Origin: Clostridia bacterium
GTDB taxonomy: Bacteria > Bacillota > Clostridia > Oscillospirales > QAMX01
Direction: 5' to 3'
NCBI GenBank assembly: GCA_017441705.1
Contig: JAFRWU010000028.1
Coordinates: 1-64,000, forward strand
Length of the DNA stretch: 64,000 nt
Shown piece after piece: positions 40,468-49,995 of the stretch. Position 1 is the first letter of the stretch, and each line of letters begins with the position of its first letter. Under the pieces are notes generated by a model. The model was not told the DNA's origin, searched no databases, and saw only the letters and a program-made list of their open reading frames with translations. The translations under genes and the position numbers were made by a program.

Positions 40468-41385
40468 TTATGACGGTTTACCGTCCTCCGCCAATTCTCC
40501 CCTGCTGTTGAAAAGCAGCATCAGGTATACCGCGCCGAGGATCGCAGACGCAGCGTACAGCATCAGAGACGCAATATCTGCGAAATAATCGCCGGCGGAT
40601 ACTATTTGAGAAGCAAAGAAGCGCGAGAACAAAACGACAAGCCTGGCAAGGTAGGTCACTGCGCCGAAGGCTGTCGCAAAGAGCGCGGCAAAAACGTGAA
40701 AACGGCGCGCCGGATCTCCGAAAAAGTGTGACGTAAAGAGATAGAACAGCAGCACGGTCCCCATAATCGCAAAAATCTCCGGATAATAAACAGAGATCTG
40801 CGGCATTTTCGCCACGTTCTGATATGCAAAAACAGCGAAAAGCGTTGCAAAGACGATCGGAAGCGGAAGCAGAAATACGTCGTATCCCTTGACGGATTCG
40901 GTGACGTGAATGACGGCCGCCCGCATAAACGCGAAGGTTGACAGCACCGAAAACACAGAAAGGGCCAGATGGAACGTCGAAAACTCCTTTGCCGTATACA
41001 AAATCAGGAAAAGATCGGCAGCCAGAAAAACAAAGAGAAAAGCGACGTAAAACACGGCCGCGTGCTTGGGAAGCTTATCCAAAACCAGGCGGTCCACAGA
41101 ACGCGGCAAATTCTTCTCCTTCTTTTTTTCGTCCTGCGCTTTTTGCTTTTCAAGCGAGCGGTCCCGCTTTTTGCAGATCCTGAACGGCAGGTTCAGAAAA
41201 AACAAAGCCGCAAAAAGCCAATAAGCCGTCAATACAAAAGACAATCCGTCGGCAAGATAAAGCAGGACCTGATTTGTGATAAGCCCGGTTTGTGAGGATA
41301 TACCGTTCAGAAGGAGGAGAGAATACGTTATCGTTACGGCGATCGTCATAGCCGCGCCGGACGCCAGAATGATCTTATTTTTCAT
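40468..41385 (-). CDS. Polytopic membrane protein of unknown function
   Basis: 305 residues with eight or so hydrophobic segments and a charged cytoplasmic-type loop near residues 73-100 (KKRDRSLEKQKAQDEKKKEK). I do not recognise the family. It starts inside the end of radA (11-bp overlap), so it is translated from the radA message, and a good terminator follows it. A link to DNA repair is not implied by sequence. Confidence 0.7.
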   Translation of the reverse strand: MKNKIILASGAAMTIAVTITYSLLLLNGISSQTGLITNQVLLYLADGLSFVLTAYWLFAALFFLNLPFRICKKRDRSLEKQKAQDEKKKEKNLPRSVDRLVLDKLPKHAAVFYVAFLFVFLAADLFLILYTAKEFSTFHLALSVFSVLSTFAFMRAAVIHVTESVKGYDVFLLPLPIVFATLFAVFAYQNVAKMPQISVYYPEIFAIMGTVLLFYLFTSHFFGDPARRFHVFAALFATAFGAVTYLARLVVLFSRFFASQIVSAGDYFADIASLMLYAASAILGAVYLMLLFNSRGELAEDGKPS

Positions 41386-42766
41386 GAACGTTTTCCTCCT
41401 TGACGCTCAAGGCGACTCCGATCGCCTGATGGATATTTCTGACAAAGGTTACCTGCATTTCGGGCGGAATGCGAAGCTTGTCTTTGTTGGCGAAAGGAAC
41501 GATGGCGTGGCAGATCCCCATTCGTGCCGCTTCAGCCAGACGCTGTTCGCAGGAAGAGACGGAACGTACCTCCCCGGTCAGACCGACTTCACCGAAAGCG
41601 ATCACGTCGTCCGGCAGAGGAATATCCCGGAAAGCCGATACGACGGCCAGGATCACAGCCAGATTGACGGCGGTTTCCTCGATTTTTAGACCGCCTATCA
41701 CGTTGATATAGGCGTCCGAATTCGCAAGAGGGACTCCTCCCCTCTTTTCCAGAACGGAAAGAAGAATCACCGCTCGATTTGTATCGATCCCGGCGGAAGT
41801 TCGTCTCGGAAAGCCAAACACCGTCGGCGCAACGAGCGCCTGGACCTCGGCGAGGATCGGACGGGATCCCTCCATGACGCAGGTAATGGAGGAACCGGGT
41901 ACTCCTTTCGGGCGCCCTGCGAGAAGAGACTGTGAAGGATTCGGGATCTCGGTAAGCCCCAACTCTCCCATCTCAAAGACGCCGATTTCATTTGTGGAGC
42001 CGAAACGGTTCTTTTCCGCTCGCAAGATACGATAGGGGCCGTTTCGCTCTCCCTCGAAATACAGGACGCAGTCCACCATGTGTTCCAGGACCTTCGGACC
42101 TGCGATTGCGCCTTCCTTGTTGACGTGGCCGACGACCATCACGGGAACGCCCATACTCTTGGCAAGATTCATCAATTCCAGAGTACAGTCGCGCACCTGG
42201 GAAACGCTCCCCGGAGCAGCCGCTGCGGTTCGCCGGGAAATCGTTTGAATCGAATCGACGATCACAAGATCGTACCGCCCGTCCAAAACCGTAGCTTTGA
42301 TTACGTCGATATCGGTTTCCGCCAGAAAATAGAGCTCCGGAGGGTTTACATGAAGCCGTTCGGCCCGCAGCTTTAGCTGCCTTGCGGATTCTTCACCGGA
42401 TACGTACAGAGTCCGGCAGTTCTCGGAAACCGTGCTGCAGATCTGAAGGAGGAGCGTGGATTTTCCGATACCGGGTTCCCCGGCGACCAGAGTCAGAGAG
42501 CCTTTCACGATCCCGCCGCCCAAAACGCGGTCAAGCTCGCCGATCCCGCTGGAATACCGTGGATCATCCCTGCCGGAGATCTCCGAAAGCCTCTGCGCTT
42601 TTCCGGGGAGAACGCGGACTGCGTTTCCCCTGGCCGATACGGCGGGGCTTTCCGGTTCGGCTTCTTCAATGGTATTCCATTCTTTGCAGGCAGGGCATTG
42701 ACCTGCCCATTTCGGCAGTTCGTGCCCGCAGGCGCTGCAGATAAACGTCTTTTTGGGGGCGGCCAT
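41375..42766 (-). CDS. radA: DNA repair protein RadA
   Basis: RadA (Sms) is a RecA-like ATPase that drives branch migration in recombination. 463 residues, full length: N-terminal zinc ribbon CSACG...CPACKEW, Walker A GEPGIGKSTLLLQ, RadA-specific KNRFGSTNEIG, and a C-terminal Lon-like domain (from about 270). In Bacillus it sits beside disA; here cwlD precedes it by 4 nt and a membrane protein overlaps its end. Confidence 0.97.
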   Translation of the reverse strand: MAAPKKTFICSACGHELPKWAGQCPACKEWNTIEEAEPESPAVSARGNAVRVLPGKAQRLSEISGRDDPRYSSGIGELDRVLGGGIVKGSLTLVAGEPGIGKSTLLLQICSTVSENCRTLYVSGEESARQLKLRAERLHVNPPELYFLAETDIDVIKATVLDGRYDLVIVDSIQTISRRTAAAAPGSVSQVRDCTLELMNLAKSMGVPVMVVGHVNKEGAIAGPKVLEHMVDCVLYFEGERNGPYRILRAEKNRFGSTNEIGVFEMGELGLTEIPNPSQSLLAGRPKGVPGSSITCVMEGSRPILAEVQALVAPTVFGFPRRTSAGIDTNRAVILLSVLEKRGGVPLANSDAYINVIGGLKIEETAVNLAVILAVVSAFRDIPLPDDVIAFGEVGLTGEVRSVSSCEQRLAEAARMGICHAIVPFANKDKLRIPPEMQVTFVRNIHQAIGVALSVKEENVHEK

Positions 42767-42770
42767 TCAA

Positions 42771-43418
42771 TCATCCCTCGTCAATCATATATTTCAGAAG
42801 TCCGCAGGCGGTCAAAAACGCAAGCTGCTGTCTATAGGAATCTGTTTCAAGCCGGGCGTTTTCCGCGGGGTTTGACAGATATCCGTATTCCAGAAGAACC
42901 GCGGGACAGGTCAGTTTCCGCATCAGAAACACGCCGCCCGGAGCAGGAGCGAGAGAACGGATGCGCGTTTCCTTCAAAGAAGACGCGAAAACGGCGGTCA
43001 ATGCCTCCCCGAGTTCCTCGGAGCCTGCGGAAGGCGCGTAGAACACCTGCAGTCCGCTCGCCGAACGAATGGGAGATGCGTTCATGTGAATACTGAGAAA
43101 GACCGGAGCGTCGATTTTCAGCGTCATTTTCAGACGGTTTTCCAAATCGCTGACTTTCTTTTCGCGGATCGTAGAAGCAGACGGATCATATACGCCGCTG
43201 TCGCCGGAACGCGTCATGACCGTCCGCATCCCGATGAATCGCAGAAACAAAAGCAGATCCTTCCCTACGGCGAGAGTATAGTCCTTCTCGGGCGTTCCGG
43301 CAAGGCTCTGCGATCCGCCGTCGGGAGAGCCGTGCCCGGGATCAATGACGACGGTATAAGCCGAAGCCGTATGCGGCGCCAGAAAAACAAGCAGCAGAAA
43401 GAACGCTATTCCTCTCAT
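42771..43418 (-). CDS. cwlD: N-acetylmuramoyl-L-alanine amidase, CwlD type
   Basis: A 215-residue Amidase_3 enzyme with a signal peptide (1-22, cleaved near ASA-Y). Zinc ligands are visible in IDPGHGSPDGG (His), a Glu further on, IHMNAS (His) and the catalytic Glu in LLEYGYLSN. Length and lack of wall-binding repeats fit CwlD, which with PdaA makes the muramic-delta-lactam of spore cortex. A general cell-wall amidase is the alternative. Start: ATG at 43418 behind GGAGA. radA follows after 4 nt. Confidence 0.78.
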   Translation of the reverse strand: MRGIAFFLLLVFLAPHTASAYTVVIDPGHGSPDGGSQSLAGTPEKDYTLAVGKDLLLFLRFIGMRTVMTRSGDSGVYDPSASTIREKKVSDLENRLKMTLKIDAPVFLSIHMNASPIRSASGLQVFYAPSAGSEELGEALTAVFASSLKETRIRSLAPAPGGVFLMRKLTCPAVLLEYGYLSNPAENARLETDSYRQQLAFLTACGLLKYMIDEG

Positions 43419-43628
43419 GTTCTCCTTCCCCCCTTGCATCGATTATGCTACGATCGGAGAAAAGAGAATATGCATATGTTCTGCCGGAATTCAGTCTGGT
43501 CCGAATGAAAACCGTATCCTTATCATATCACTTTTTGGCAGAAGAGGCAAGTTTGTTTTCAAGGGATACATATCACGGGGGAATGTGGAGACAATAGAAA
43601 CGAAATCTGCAGACGAAAGGATGCTATT

Positions 43629-43841
43629 ATGATTATGATCGTTGATAAAATCGCCCTGGCCCTGACGGTAATCGGCGCATTGAACTGGGGACTGGTCGGG
43701 ATCTTCAAATATGATCTCGTCGCAGCGATCGGCGGAGGACAGACCGGCGTTCTGGCCAGAATCATTTACATTCTGGTGGCGCTTGCCGGGCTTTGGTGCA
43801 TCTCGCTGATTTTCCGTGAACGGCCGGACCGGGTCGATTGA
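43629..43841 (+). CDS. DUF378 (YuzA-like) small membrane protein
   Basis: A 70-residue protein with two membrane helices and the DUF378 hallmark LTVIGALNWGLVGIF. Function unknown. AAAGGAT lies 6-7 nt before the ATG at 43629; an ATG at 43635 is also possible. Upstream (43440-43628) I see no clear promoter. It ends at a strong terminator. Confidence 0.87.
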   Translation: MIMIVDKIALALTVIGALNWGLVGIFKYDLVAAIGGGQTGVLARIIYILVALAGLWCISLIFRERPDRVD

Positions 43842-43842
43842 A

Positions 43843-43873
43843 AAACGGAGAGGGAATTCCCTCTCCGTTTTTT
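43843..43873 (+). terminator. Bidirectional terminator, DUF378 gene and ackA
   Basis: Stem AAACGGAGAGGG/CCCTCTCCGTTT (43843-43854 with 43859-43870), loop AATT, then TTT; A-rich on the left, so T-rich for the minus-strand ackA transcript too. Confidence 0.92.
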
Positions 43874-43886
43874 CTGCTTCTCATAA

Positions 43887-45080
43887 TCAGGCTCTCTGCA
43901 GAACGATGTTCATGGTGTCCATGGCGATCACGAGTTCTTCATTGGTCGGGATCACGAGAGTCTTCGCTTTCGCGCCGGGAGCCGAAACGTCGGCCTGTTC
44001 GCGGGTCTTCAGGTTCTTTTCCTGATCCAGCTCGAAGCCGAGGAATTCAAGACCTTCCATGATCGCGGCGCGGATTCGGCCGTTGTTCTCGCCGATGCCC
44101 GCGGTAAAGACTACCGCGTCGATCCCGCCCATGGCGGCGGCGTATGCGCCGATGTATTTGCGGACGGAATAGATGAACATATCCAGAGCGATCCGCGCTC
44201 TTTCGTTGCCTTCGTTGGCGGCGGCTTCGAGATCGCGGAAGTCGGAGGAAACGCCGGAAACGCCTAAAACGCCGGATTCCTTGTTGAGCATCGTAACGAT
44301 TTCACTGGCGCTCTTTCCCTCGTGATCGCCGATGAAGCCGAGGACCGCGGGATCGAGATTGCCGGAACGCGTGCCCATGGGAAGACCTTCCAGAGGCGTC
44401 AGCCCCATGGAGGTATCGATGACCTTGCCGTCCTTGACGGCGGCGCAGGACGAACCGTTGCCGAGATGGCAGGTGACGATCTTCGCGTGGGGATTGCCGA
44501 GCATTTCAATGGCCTTACCGGATACGTAGCGGTGCGAAGTCCCGTGGAAACCGTACTTGCGCAGACGGTATTCTTCGTAATAACGGTACGGGATGGCGTA
44601 CAGGAAAGCCTTCGGCGGCATGGTCATATGGAACCCGGTATCGAATACGGCGACCTGGGGAACGTCCTTGATGACCTCGGCGCAGGCTTCGATGCCGGTC
44701 AGGTTGGCGGGATTGTGAAGCGGGCCGATGGGGATGCAGTCGCGGATGACCTTCTTGACCGTGTCGTCGATGAAGACGGAATCGGAATAGATGTCGCCGG
44801 CCGTGAGGACGCGGTGTCCGACCGCGTCGATTTCGTCCATAGAGGAGATGACGCCGATCTCCGGATCGGTCAGGTTCTTGGTCAGGAGCTTGATGGCGTC
44901 GGCGTGGGTCGGCATGGGATAATCGCCCTTGATCTCTTCCTTGCCGGCGGCGGAGTATTTGTATCTGCCGTCGATGCCGATTCTTTCGCAAAGCCCTTTG
45001 GCAAGGACGTCCTGGGTGTCCATGTCAAACAACTGGTATTTCAGGGAAGAACTGCCTGCGTTCACGACCAAAATTTTCAT
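43887..45080 (-). CDS. ackA: Acetate kinase
   Basis: AckA interconverts acetyl phosphate and acetate with ATP formation, the main energy-yielding step of fermentative acetate production. The 397-residue protein shows VNAGSSSLKYQLF at the start, the family HRVLTAGD and VVFTAGIGENNGRIR segments. The phosphotransacetylase gene that often precedes it is absent. Start: ATG at 45080 with GGAGG upstream. It is divergent from tmcAL, whose product uses acetate. Confidence 0.97.
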   Translation of the reverse strand: MKILVVNAGSSSLKYQLFDMDTQDVLAKGLCERIGIDGRYKYSAAGKEEIKGDYPMPTHADAIKLLTKNLTDPEIGVISSMDEIDAVGHRVLTAGDIYSDSVFIDDTVKKVIRDCIPIGPLHNPANLTGIEACAEVIKDVPQVAVFDTGFHMTMPPKAFLYAIPYRYYEEYRLRKYGFHGTSHRYVSGKAIEMLGNPHAKIVTCHLGNGSSCAAVKDGKVIDTSMGLTPLEGLPMGTRSGNLDPAVLGFIGDHEGKSASEIVTMLNKESGVLGVSGVSSDFRDLEAAANEGNERARIALDMFIYSVRKYIGAYAAAMGGIDAVVFTAGIGENNGRIRAAIMEGLEFLGFELDQEKNLKTREQADVSAPGAKAKTLVIPTNEELVIAMDTMNIVLQRA

Positions 45081-45237
45081 GCGTGAGACCTCCGTTATGT
45101 CTTGAAGATAGTGGGATTCCGGTTTATAATACTGGTACGGCAGAATAGGCGCCGCATACACTCAATTATTTTACCCTAAATCACCGTTGGGTTCAAGTCT
45201 TTTTTTCACAAATTCTTCTGAGGAAGGAGGCGCCGTC

Positions 45238-46425
45238 TTGAAAACCGTCGGTATCGTTGCGGAATACAATCCGTTCCACAAGGGACACGAATATCAGCTC
45301 AGGGAAGCGGTCAGACGGTCCGGCGCCGACTGTTCCGCGGTGGTGATGAGCGGCAGCTTCACGCAGCGCGGCTCCCCTGCCATCCTGGACAAATACGCGC
45401 GGGCCGAAGCGGCCGTCCGGTGCGGAGCCGACCTGGTGCTGGAGCTTCCTCTCACCTTTGCCGTCGCTTCCGCCGAGCGGTTCGCTCTGGGCGGAGTCTC
45501 AATCCTGAGCCGTTTCGCCGACGTCCTTTCCTTCGGCGCCGAATGCGGCGACGCGCCTCTCTATGCGTCTGTCGCGGATTTCCTTCTCTCTTCCGAGGGG
45601 AAGGATTCTCTCCGCGGAGCGCTCCGGGAAGGACTCTCTTACCCTGCGGCACTGGAAAAGGCGGCTGCCCGACTGGAACCGGAAGCTCGGGGGCTTCTGT
45701 CCAGACCGAATGCCATACTGGGCGTCGAATACGTCAAGGCGATCCGGAAACTATCCCTGCCTCTCCCCTTTCTTCCGGTCGCACGGATCGGTTCCGGCCA
45801 CGACGAAGAAGGCGCCCCGGACGGATACTCGGCTTCGTCGCTTCGATCCCTGCCTGCGGACAAGATGGCCGGATACCTGCCCCGGGACAGCGCCGGCGTT
45901 CTCCTGAGGGAAGCGGAAAAGGGCTGTTTCCTGTCCGACCAGTCCCTGTACCGGGCGGAGATGATGACCTGTCTGCGCCGTATGAGCAAAGAGGAATGGC
46001 GGAGCGTTGCCGGCGTCAGCGAAGGGATCGAGAACAGGATCCTTTCCGCCATCCGGCAGACCGCCGATCCAGAAGAGGCGGTAAAGCTCGCCAATTCCGG
46101 CCGCTATCCCTCTTCCCGCATCCGAAGGATCCTGCTGTCCGCGTATCTGGGCATCACCGCGGACAGGATCCGGGCCTTCCCGGAGCCGCGGTACGCGTGC
46201 GTTCTCGCGTTCAGCCGGAAGGGACGCGAACTCCTTGCGGCCGCAAAGGATTCCGGGTTTCCCCTGATCGTCAACGGCAGCCGGTCGCGCTTCCTTCCGA
46301 AGGATGATTTCCGTGAGTTTCAGCGAGAAGCGGCGGCGGACGACCTTTACTACATGGCAATGCCGGATCCTTCCGTCAGGACAGCCGGGACAGCCTTCCT
46401 GAAAAAGCCGTACATGGAGTCATAG
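45238..46425 (+). CDS. tmcAL: tRNA(Met) cytidine acetate ligase
   Basis: TmcAL (YlbM) activates acetate with ATP and acetylates cytidine-34 of elongator tRNA-Met (ac4C), which keeps AUG decoding accurate. The 395-residue protein begins GIVAEYNPFHKGHEYQL, with the H-x-G-H nucleotidyltransferase motif, then VVMSGSFTQRGSPA. The TTG at 45238 is the start because AGGAAGGAGG lies 8 nt upstream; the family normally begins exactly at this residue. Divergent pairing with ackA links it to acetate metabolism. The cognate tRNA-Met is at 8925. Confidence 0.94.
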   Translation: MKTVGIVAEYNPFHKGHEYQLREAVRRSGADCSAVVMSGSFTQRGSPAILDKYARAEAAVRCGADLVLELPLTFAVASAERFALGGVSILSRFADVLSFGAECGDAPLYASVADFLLSSEGKDSLRGALREGLSYPAALEKAAARLEPEARGLLSRPNAILGVEYVKAIRKLSLPLPFLPVARIGSGHDEEGAPDGYSASSLRSLPADKMAGYLPRDSAGVLLREAEKGCFLSDQSLYRAEMMTCLRRMSKEEWRSVAGVSEGIENRILSAIRQTADPEEAVKLANSGRYPSSRIRRILLSAYLGITADRIRAFPEPRYACVLAFSRKGRELLAAAKDSGFPLIVNGSRSRFLPKDDFREFQREAAADDLYYMAMPDPSVRTAGTAFLKKPYMES

Positions 46426-46446
46426 AACAGAGCCCTCTTTCTCAGC

Positions 46447-46882
46447 CTACGGGACAAAACGGAGTCCGGTCAACGAAGAATGGTAATCAGCCAGGTTTTC
46501 TCCCTTAGTTACCAAGGCAAGGCCTGTATCCGTCCCATCCAAAGCATACTTTTTGTTCTGGATCCAAACGACGTATGGCTCTTCCTGGTTCTCTTTGTCA
46601 GGCTCGATACACAATTCCATAGTCTGATTCGTATTCTTGTACTTTGGCGACATAATTCAAGATTGTGTTTCTGGCGCCGTTTTTGCTTTTTAAATAGCCA
46701 ATCATCTGGCGATGTTGATTAATTCCTTCTTTCCAGCAGGATACCGAAAAAGCATTTGCATAACTCTGTCCGAAATACGATGCTATGGAATCCACGCAGG
46801 TATAGCATATATTGGTTGCAGCGAGACAATTGTCTACCAGTTCCTGAAGATAATTATTCCGAATCGATGATCCAATTTTGTT
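46447..46882 (-). pseudogene. Decayed A+T-rich gene, family unknown
   Basis: Read on the minus strand, an open frame from 46882 (just after an in-frame TGA) to about 46650 continues in another frame to a stop at 46447. The fused translation reads as one plausible protein: ...ARNTILNYVAK then YKNTNQTMELC. A single frameshift near 46645-46655 separates them. No start codon with a ribosome site is seen. The stretch, especially 46600-46950, is clearly richer in A+T than its surroundings, which suggests a horizontally acquired, now degenerate gene. I do not recognise it. Confidence 0.45.
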
Positions 46883-46950
46883 TCAGTATTGATATGACAA
46901 TTATTTACAAATATTCTCGTCTTTGTTTAATCGTTCAAATACATAAAGTC

Positions 46951-46990
46951 AGCTTTGTGGCGCCTTCCTTACGGCAGGCGCCACAAAGCT
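46951..46990 (-). terminator. Hairpin after tyrS
   Basis: Perfect 14-bp stem AGCTTTGTGGCGCC (46951-46964) with its complement (46977-46990), 23 nt past the tyrS stop. The U-tract on the minus strand is poor (GACTTTATG). 46883-46950 shows nothing else. Confidence 0.6.
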
Positions 46991-47012
46991 ACAGAGATAA
47001 TTCGATAATTCG

Positions 47013-48239
47013 TCAGCCGAGGACGACTTTGGAGAAATTCTTCTTGCCTTTTTTGCAGATCAGGCCGTCGGTGAACGCGTCCTTCGGGTATTTCCGATAG
47101 ACGTCGGTCACCTTTTCCCCGCCGATCTCGACCCCTCCCTGCTGGACGAGCCGTCTCGCGTCGCTGCGGGAGGAAGCGAATCCGCATTTGATGATCAGGT
47201 CAAGGATCCCGATACCGTCTTCTGCAAAGTCTGTATCAGCGAGCTCGGTGACGGGCATGTTCTCGTCGTCGCCCTTGCCGCCGAAGAGCGCTCTTGCGGC
47301 GTTCTGCGCCTTGGCGGCTTCCTCGTCGCCATGGACCATGGCCGTCAGCTCGTAGGCGAGGATCTCCTTGGCTTCGTTGATGCGGCCGGTCCCCTGCCAG
47401 GCGGCGATCTCGTCGATCCGGTCCAGCGGCAGGAAGGTCAGCATGCGCAGGCATTTGACGACGTCGTCGTCCCCCACGTTGCGCCAATACTGGTAGAAGT
47501 CGTAGGGGCTGGTCTTGTTGGCGTCGAGCCAGACGGCGTTGCCGGCCGTCTTGCCCATCTTGTGTCCCTGGGAGTCGGTCAGAAGCGTGATGGTCATGGC
47601 GTGCGCGTCTTTGCCGAGCTTTTTGCGGATGAGCTCGGTTCCGCCGAGCATGTTGGACCACTGATCGTCTCCGCCGAACTGCATGTTGCAGCCGTAGTTC
47701 TTGAAGAGATAGTAGAAGTCGTAGGACTGCATGATCATGTAGTTGAACTCAAGGAAGCTCAGGCCTTTTTCCATGCGCTGCTTGTAGCACTCGGCGCGGA
47801 GCATATTGTTGACGGAAAAGCAGGTGCCGACTTCTCTGAGAAGCTCGACGTAGTTCAGATCAAGAAGCCAGTCGGCATTGTTGAGCATCTGCGCTTTGTC
47901 ATGCCCGAATTCAATGAAGCGTTCCATCTGGCGCTTGAAGCAGGCGGCGTTGTGGTCGATGTCTTCGCGGGTGAGCATCCTGCGCATGTCTGTCCGGCCG
48001 GAGGGATCTCCGATCATGGTCGTGCCGCCGCCGATCAGCGCAATGGGCCGGTTCCCGGCCATCTGCAGGCGCTTCATCAGAACGAGGGTCATAAAATGAC
48101 CGGCAGTCAAACTGTCCGCCGTGCAGTCGTAGCCTATGTAGAAGGTCGCCTTCCCTTCGTTGATCATTTTGCTGATCTCTTCTTCGTTGGTGACCTGCGC
48201 GATCAGACCGCGTGCCTTGAGTTCGTCGTAGAGCTGCAT
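47013..48239 (-). CDS. tyrS: Tyrosyl-tRNA synthetase
   Basis: TyrRS charges tRNA-Tyr. 408 residues: class I HIGH equivalent in DSLTAGHFMT, KMSKS equivalent HKMGKTAGNA, and a C-terminal S4 RNA-binding domain (SSRSDARRLVQQGGV, about residues 340-400). The ATG at 48239 has GAAAGGA upstream. It occupies the position after recN where spoIVB-spo0A lie in Bacillus and many Clostridia. Only 31 nt separate it from recN, so no T-box leader exists. Confidence 0.97.
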   Translation of the reverse strand: MQLYDELKARGLIAQVTNEEEISKMINEGKATFYIGYDCTADSLTAGHFMTLVLMKRLQMAGNRPIALIGGGTTMIGDPSGRTDMRRMLTREDIDHNAACFKRQMERFIEFGHDKAQMLNNADWLLDLNYVELLREVGTCFSVNNMLRAECYKQRMEKGLSFLEFNYMIMQSYDFYYLFKNYGCNMQFGGDDQWSNMLGGTELIRKKLGKDAHAMTITLLTDSQGHKMGKTAGNAVWLDANKTSPYDFYQYWRNVGDDDVVKCLRMLTFLPLDRIDEIAAWQGTGRINEAKEILAYELTAMVHGDEEAAKAQNAARALFGGKGDDENMPVTELADTDFAEDGIGILDLIIKCGFASSRSDARRLVQQGGVEIGGEKVTDVYRKYPKDAFTDGLICKKGKKNFSKVVLG

Positions 48240-48270
48240 GATATAGTCCTTTCTTTCCCCGATAGCGGGA

Positions 48271-49980
48271 TTATTGTTTTTCTGATTCTGCAAGAAGCAT
48301 CTTTTGCCTTGCCCGGCATGCTTCCAGCATCTGTCCGGCGCTGGAAAGCGCCAGATCCGTTGTTTCGGAACCGACGTTGATGCGCGCGATTTCCTGCATG
48401 CGTTCCTCTTCGCCGAGCATCCGGATGCTCGTTGCGGTGCGGTTCCCTTTTTCCTTCTTTTCGATCAGATAGTCGGCGTCGGCCATTGCCGCAAGCTGCG
48501 AAAGGTGTGTGACGCAGAGGACCTGACGTCCCCTGGCGAGAGTCCACAGCTTGTCGGCGACCTTTTGCGCGGCGCGTCCGGAGATACCCGTGTCGATCTC
48601 GTCGAATATCTGGACCGGGATGCTGTCCCGGTCGGTCAAAACGTTTTTCATGGCGAGCATGATACGGGAAAGCTCGCCGCCGGAAGCGGTTTTGGACAGA
48701 GGCTTCAGGCTTTCACCCTGATTGACGGACAAAAAGAACTCAAGAGAATCGATCCCGTCTGCGTGAAACTGGATCGGCCCTTCCTCTTCCTGGTCGTAGA
48801 ATTCCACGCTGAAACGCGTATGAGGCATATCGAGGTACGCAAGCTCTCCTTCGATCATGGCGGCAAGACGCGCCGCCGCTTTTTTGCGGCTGTCGCTGAG
48901 CTCCCGCGCTTTGTTCCATACCTTTTCCCGGAGGACGGCGTATTCTTTCGTCAGTTCTTCGCGCCTTTCATCGGTGCCGGCAATGGCTGCACGTTCTTCC
49001 CTGGCCTTCGCCAGAAAAGAGAGAACGTCCTCGACAGACGGCCCGTATTTCCTTTTCAGACGGTAAATCAGATCGAGCCGTTCTTCCAGATCGTTCAGTT
49101 CCTCAGGCGAGACGTCGAGGCTGTCGGCTTCGTTTTCCAGAGAAGCAAGAACGTCCTCCACGGTATACGCGGCGTCACGAAGATTCTGGTTATAGCTTTC
49201 ATAACGGTCGCCGAACCGGGAAAGCGTGGAAAGCTCGCTCACGGCGGTATTGATCGCTTCGAGAGCGCCGCCGGAATCCGACCCCGAAAGAGCGGATATC
49301 GCCGCGCGCAGACGCCCTGCGATTTTTTCGGCGTTGGCAAGAAGATCGCGCCGTTCTTTCAGATTTGTTTCCTCGTCCGGCGAAAGAGCGGCCGCTTCGA
49401 TTTCGGCGATCTGATAATCCAGCATTTCGATCCGCCGAAGCTTTTCCCCCTCGTCGATCTTCAGGCTCTTTATCTCTTTGGCGATCGCTTTCAGTTTGAT
49501 AAAAAGGGCCCTGTATTCGGCTTTTGATTCGTCAAGAGAGGCAAACGTATCGATATACTCGATATGGCGTGCGGGATCGAGAAGATTTCTGCTGTCATGC
49601 TGACCGTGGATATCCACGAGTTTTTCTCCGATCATTCGGAGAAAGGCGGTCTGGACCGTCTTCCCGTTGACGCGGCACAGGTTTTTTCCGTCTGAAGAAA
49701 GCTCCCGGTAAAGCATCAGATTCCCGTCTTTATCCGCAAGCTCCCTTACCGTATCGGGTACGCGGCTGCCGAAGGAGAATTCCGCGCTGACGGACGCTTT
49801 CTTTTCGCCGGTTCGGATGATATCCCTGGACATACGGTCGCCCAGGATCATGCGCACTGCGTCGATGATCATGGATTTTCCCGCGCCGGTTTCGCCGGTC
49901 AGAACGCTGAAGCCGCGACCGAAACCGACGTCAGCCTCTTCCACCACAGCGATGTTGCGAATCGTTAGTCGGGTCAGCAT
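48271..49980 (-). CDS. recN: DNA repair protein RecN
   Basis: RecN is an SMC-like ATPase that gathers DNA ends at double-strand breaks. The 569-residue protein has an N-terminal Walker A GETGAGKSMIIDAV, HGQHDSRNLLD, a central coiled coil (about 150-370), and C-terminal signature and Walker B (SGGELSRIMLA, IFDEIDTGISG). It follows argR after 15 nt, as in most Firmicutes. Confidence 0.97.
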   Translation of the reverse strand: MLTRLTIRNIAVVEEADVGFGRGFSVLTGETGAGKSMIIDAVRMILGDRMSRDIIRTGEKKASVSAEFSFGSRVPDTVRELADKDGNLMLYRELSSDGKNLCRVNGKTVQTAFLRMIGEKLVDIHGQHDSRNLLDPARHIEYIDTFASLDESKAEYRALFIKLKAIAKEIKSLKIDEGEKLRRIEMLDYQIAEIEAAALSPDEETNLKERRDLLANAEKIAGRLRAAISALSGSDSGGALEAINTAVSELSTLSRFGDRYESYNQNLRDAAYTVEDVLASLENEADSLDVSPEELNDLEERLDLIYRLKRKYGPSVEDVLSFLAKAREERAAIAGTDERREELTKEYAVLREKVWNKARELSDSRKKAAARLAAMIEGELAYLDMPHTRFSVEFYDQEEEGPIQFHADGIDSLEFFLSVNQGESLKPLSKTASGGELSRIMLAMKNVLTDRDSIPVQIFDEIDTGISGRAAQKVADKLWTLARGRQVLCVTHLSQLAAMADADYLIEKKEKGNRTATSIRMLGEEERMQEIARINVGSETTDLALSSAGQMLEACRARQKMLLAESEKQ

Positions 49981-49995
49981 ATTTCGCGCCTTTCT

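Noticed and set aside
48240-48270. T-box riboswitch before tyrS, and likewise before trpS
   Set aside because: Only 31 nt and 2 nt precede these genes; no specifier loop or antiterminator can fit.
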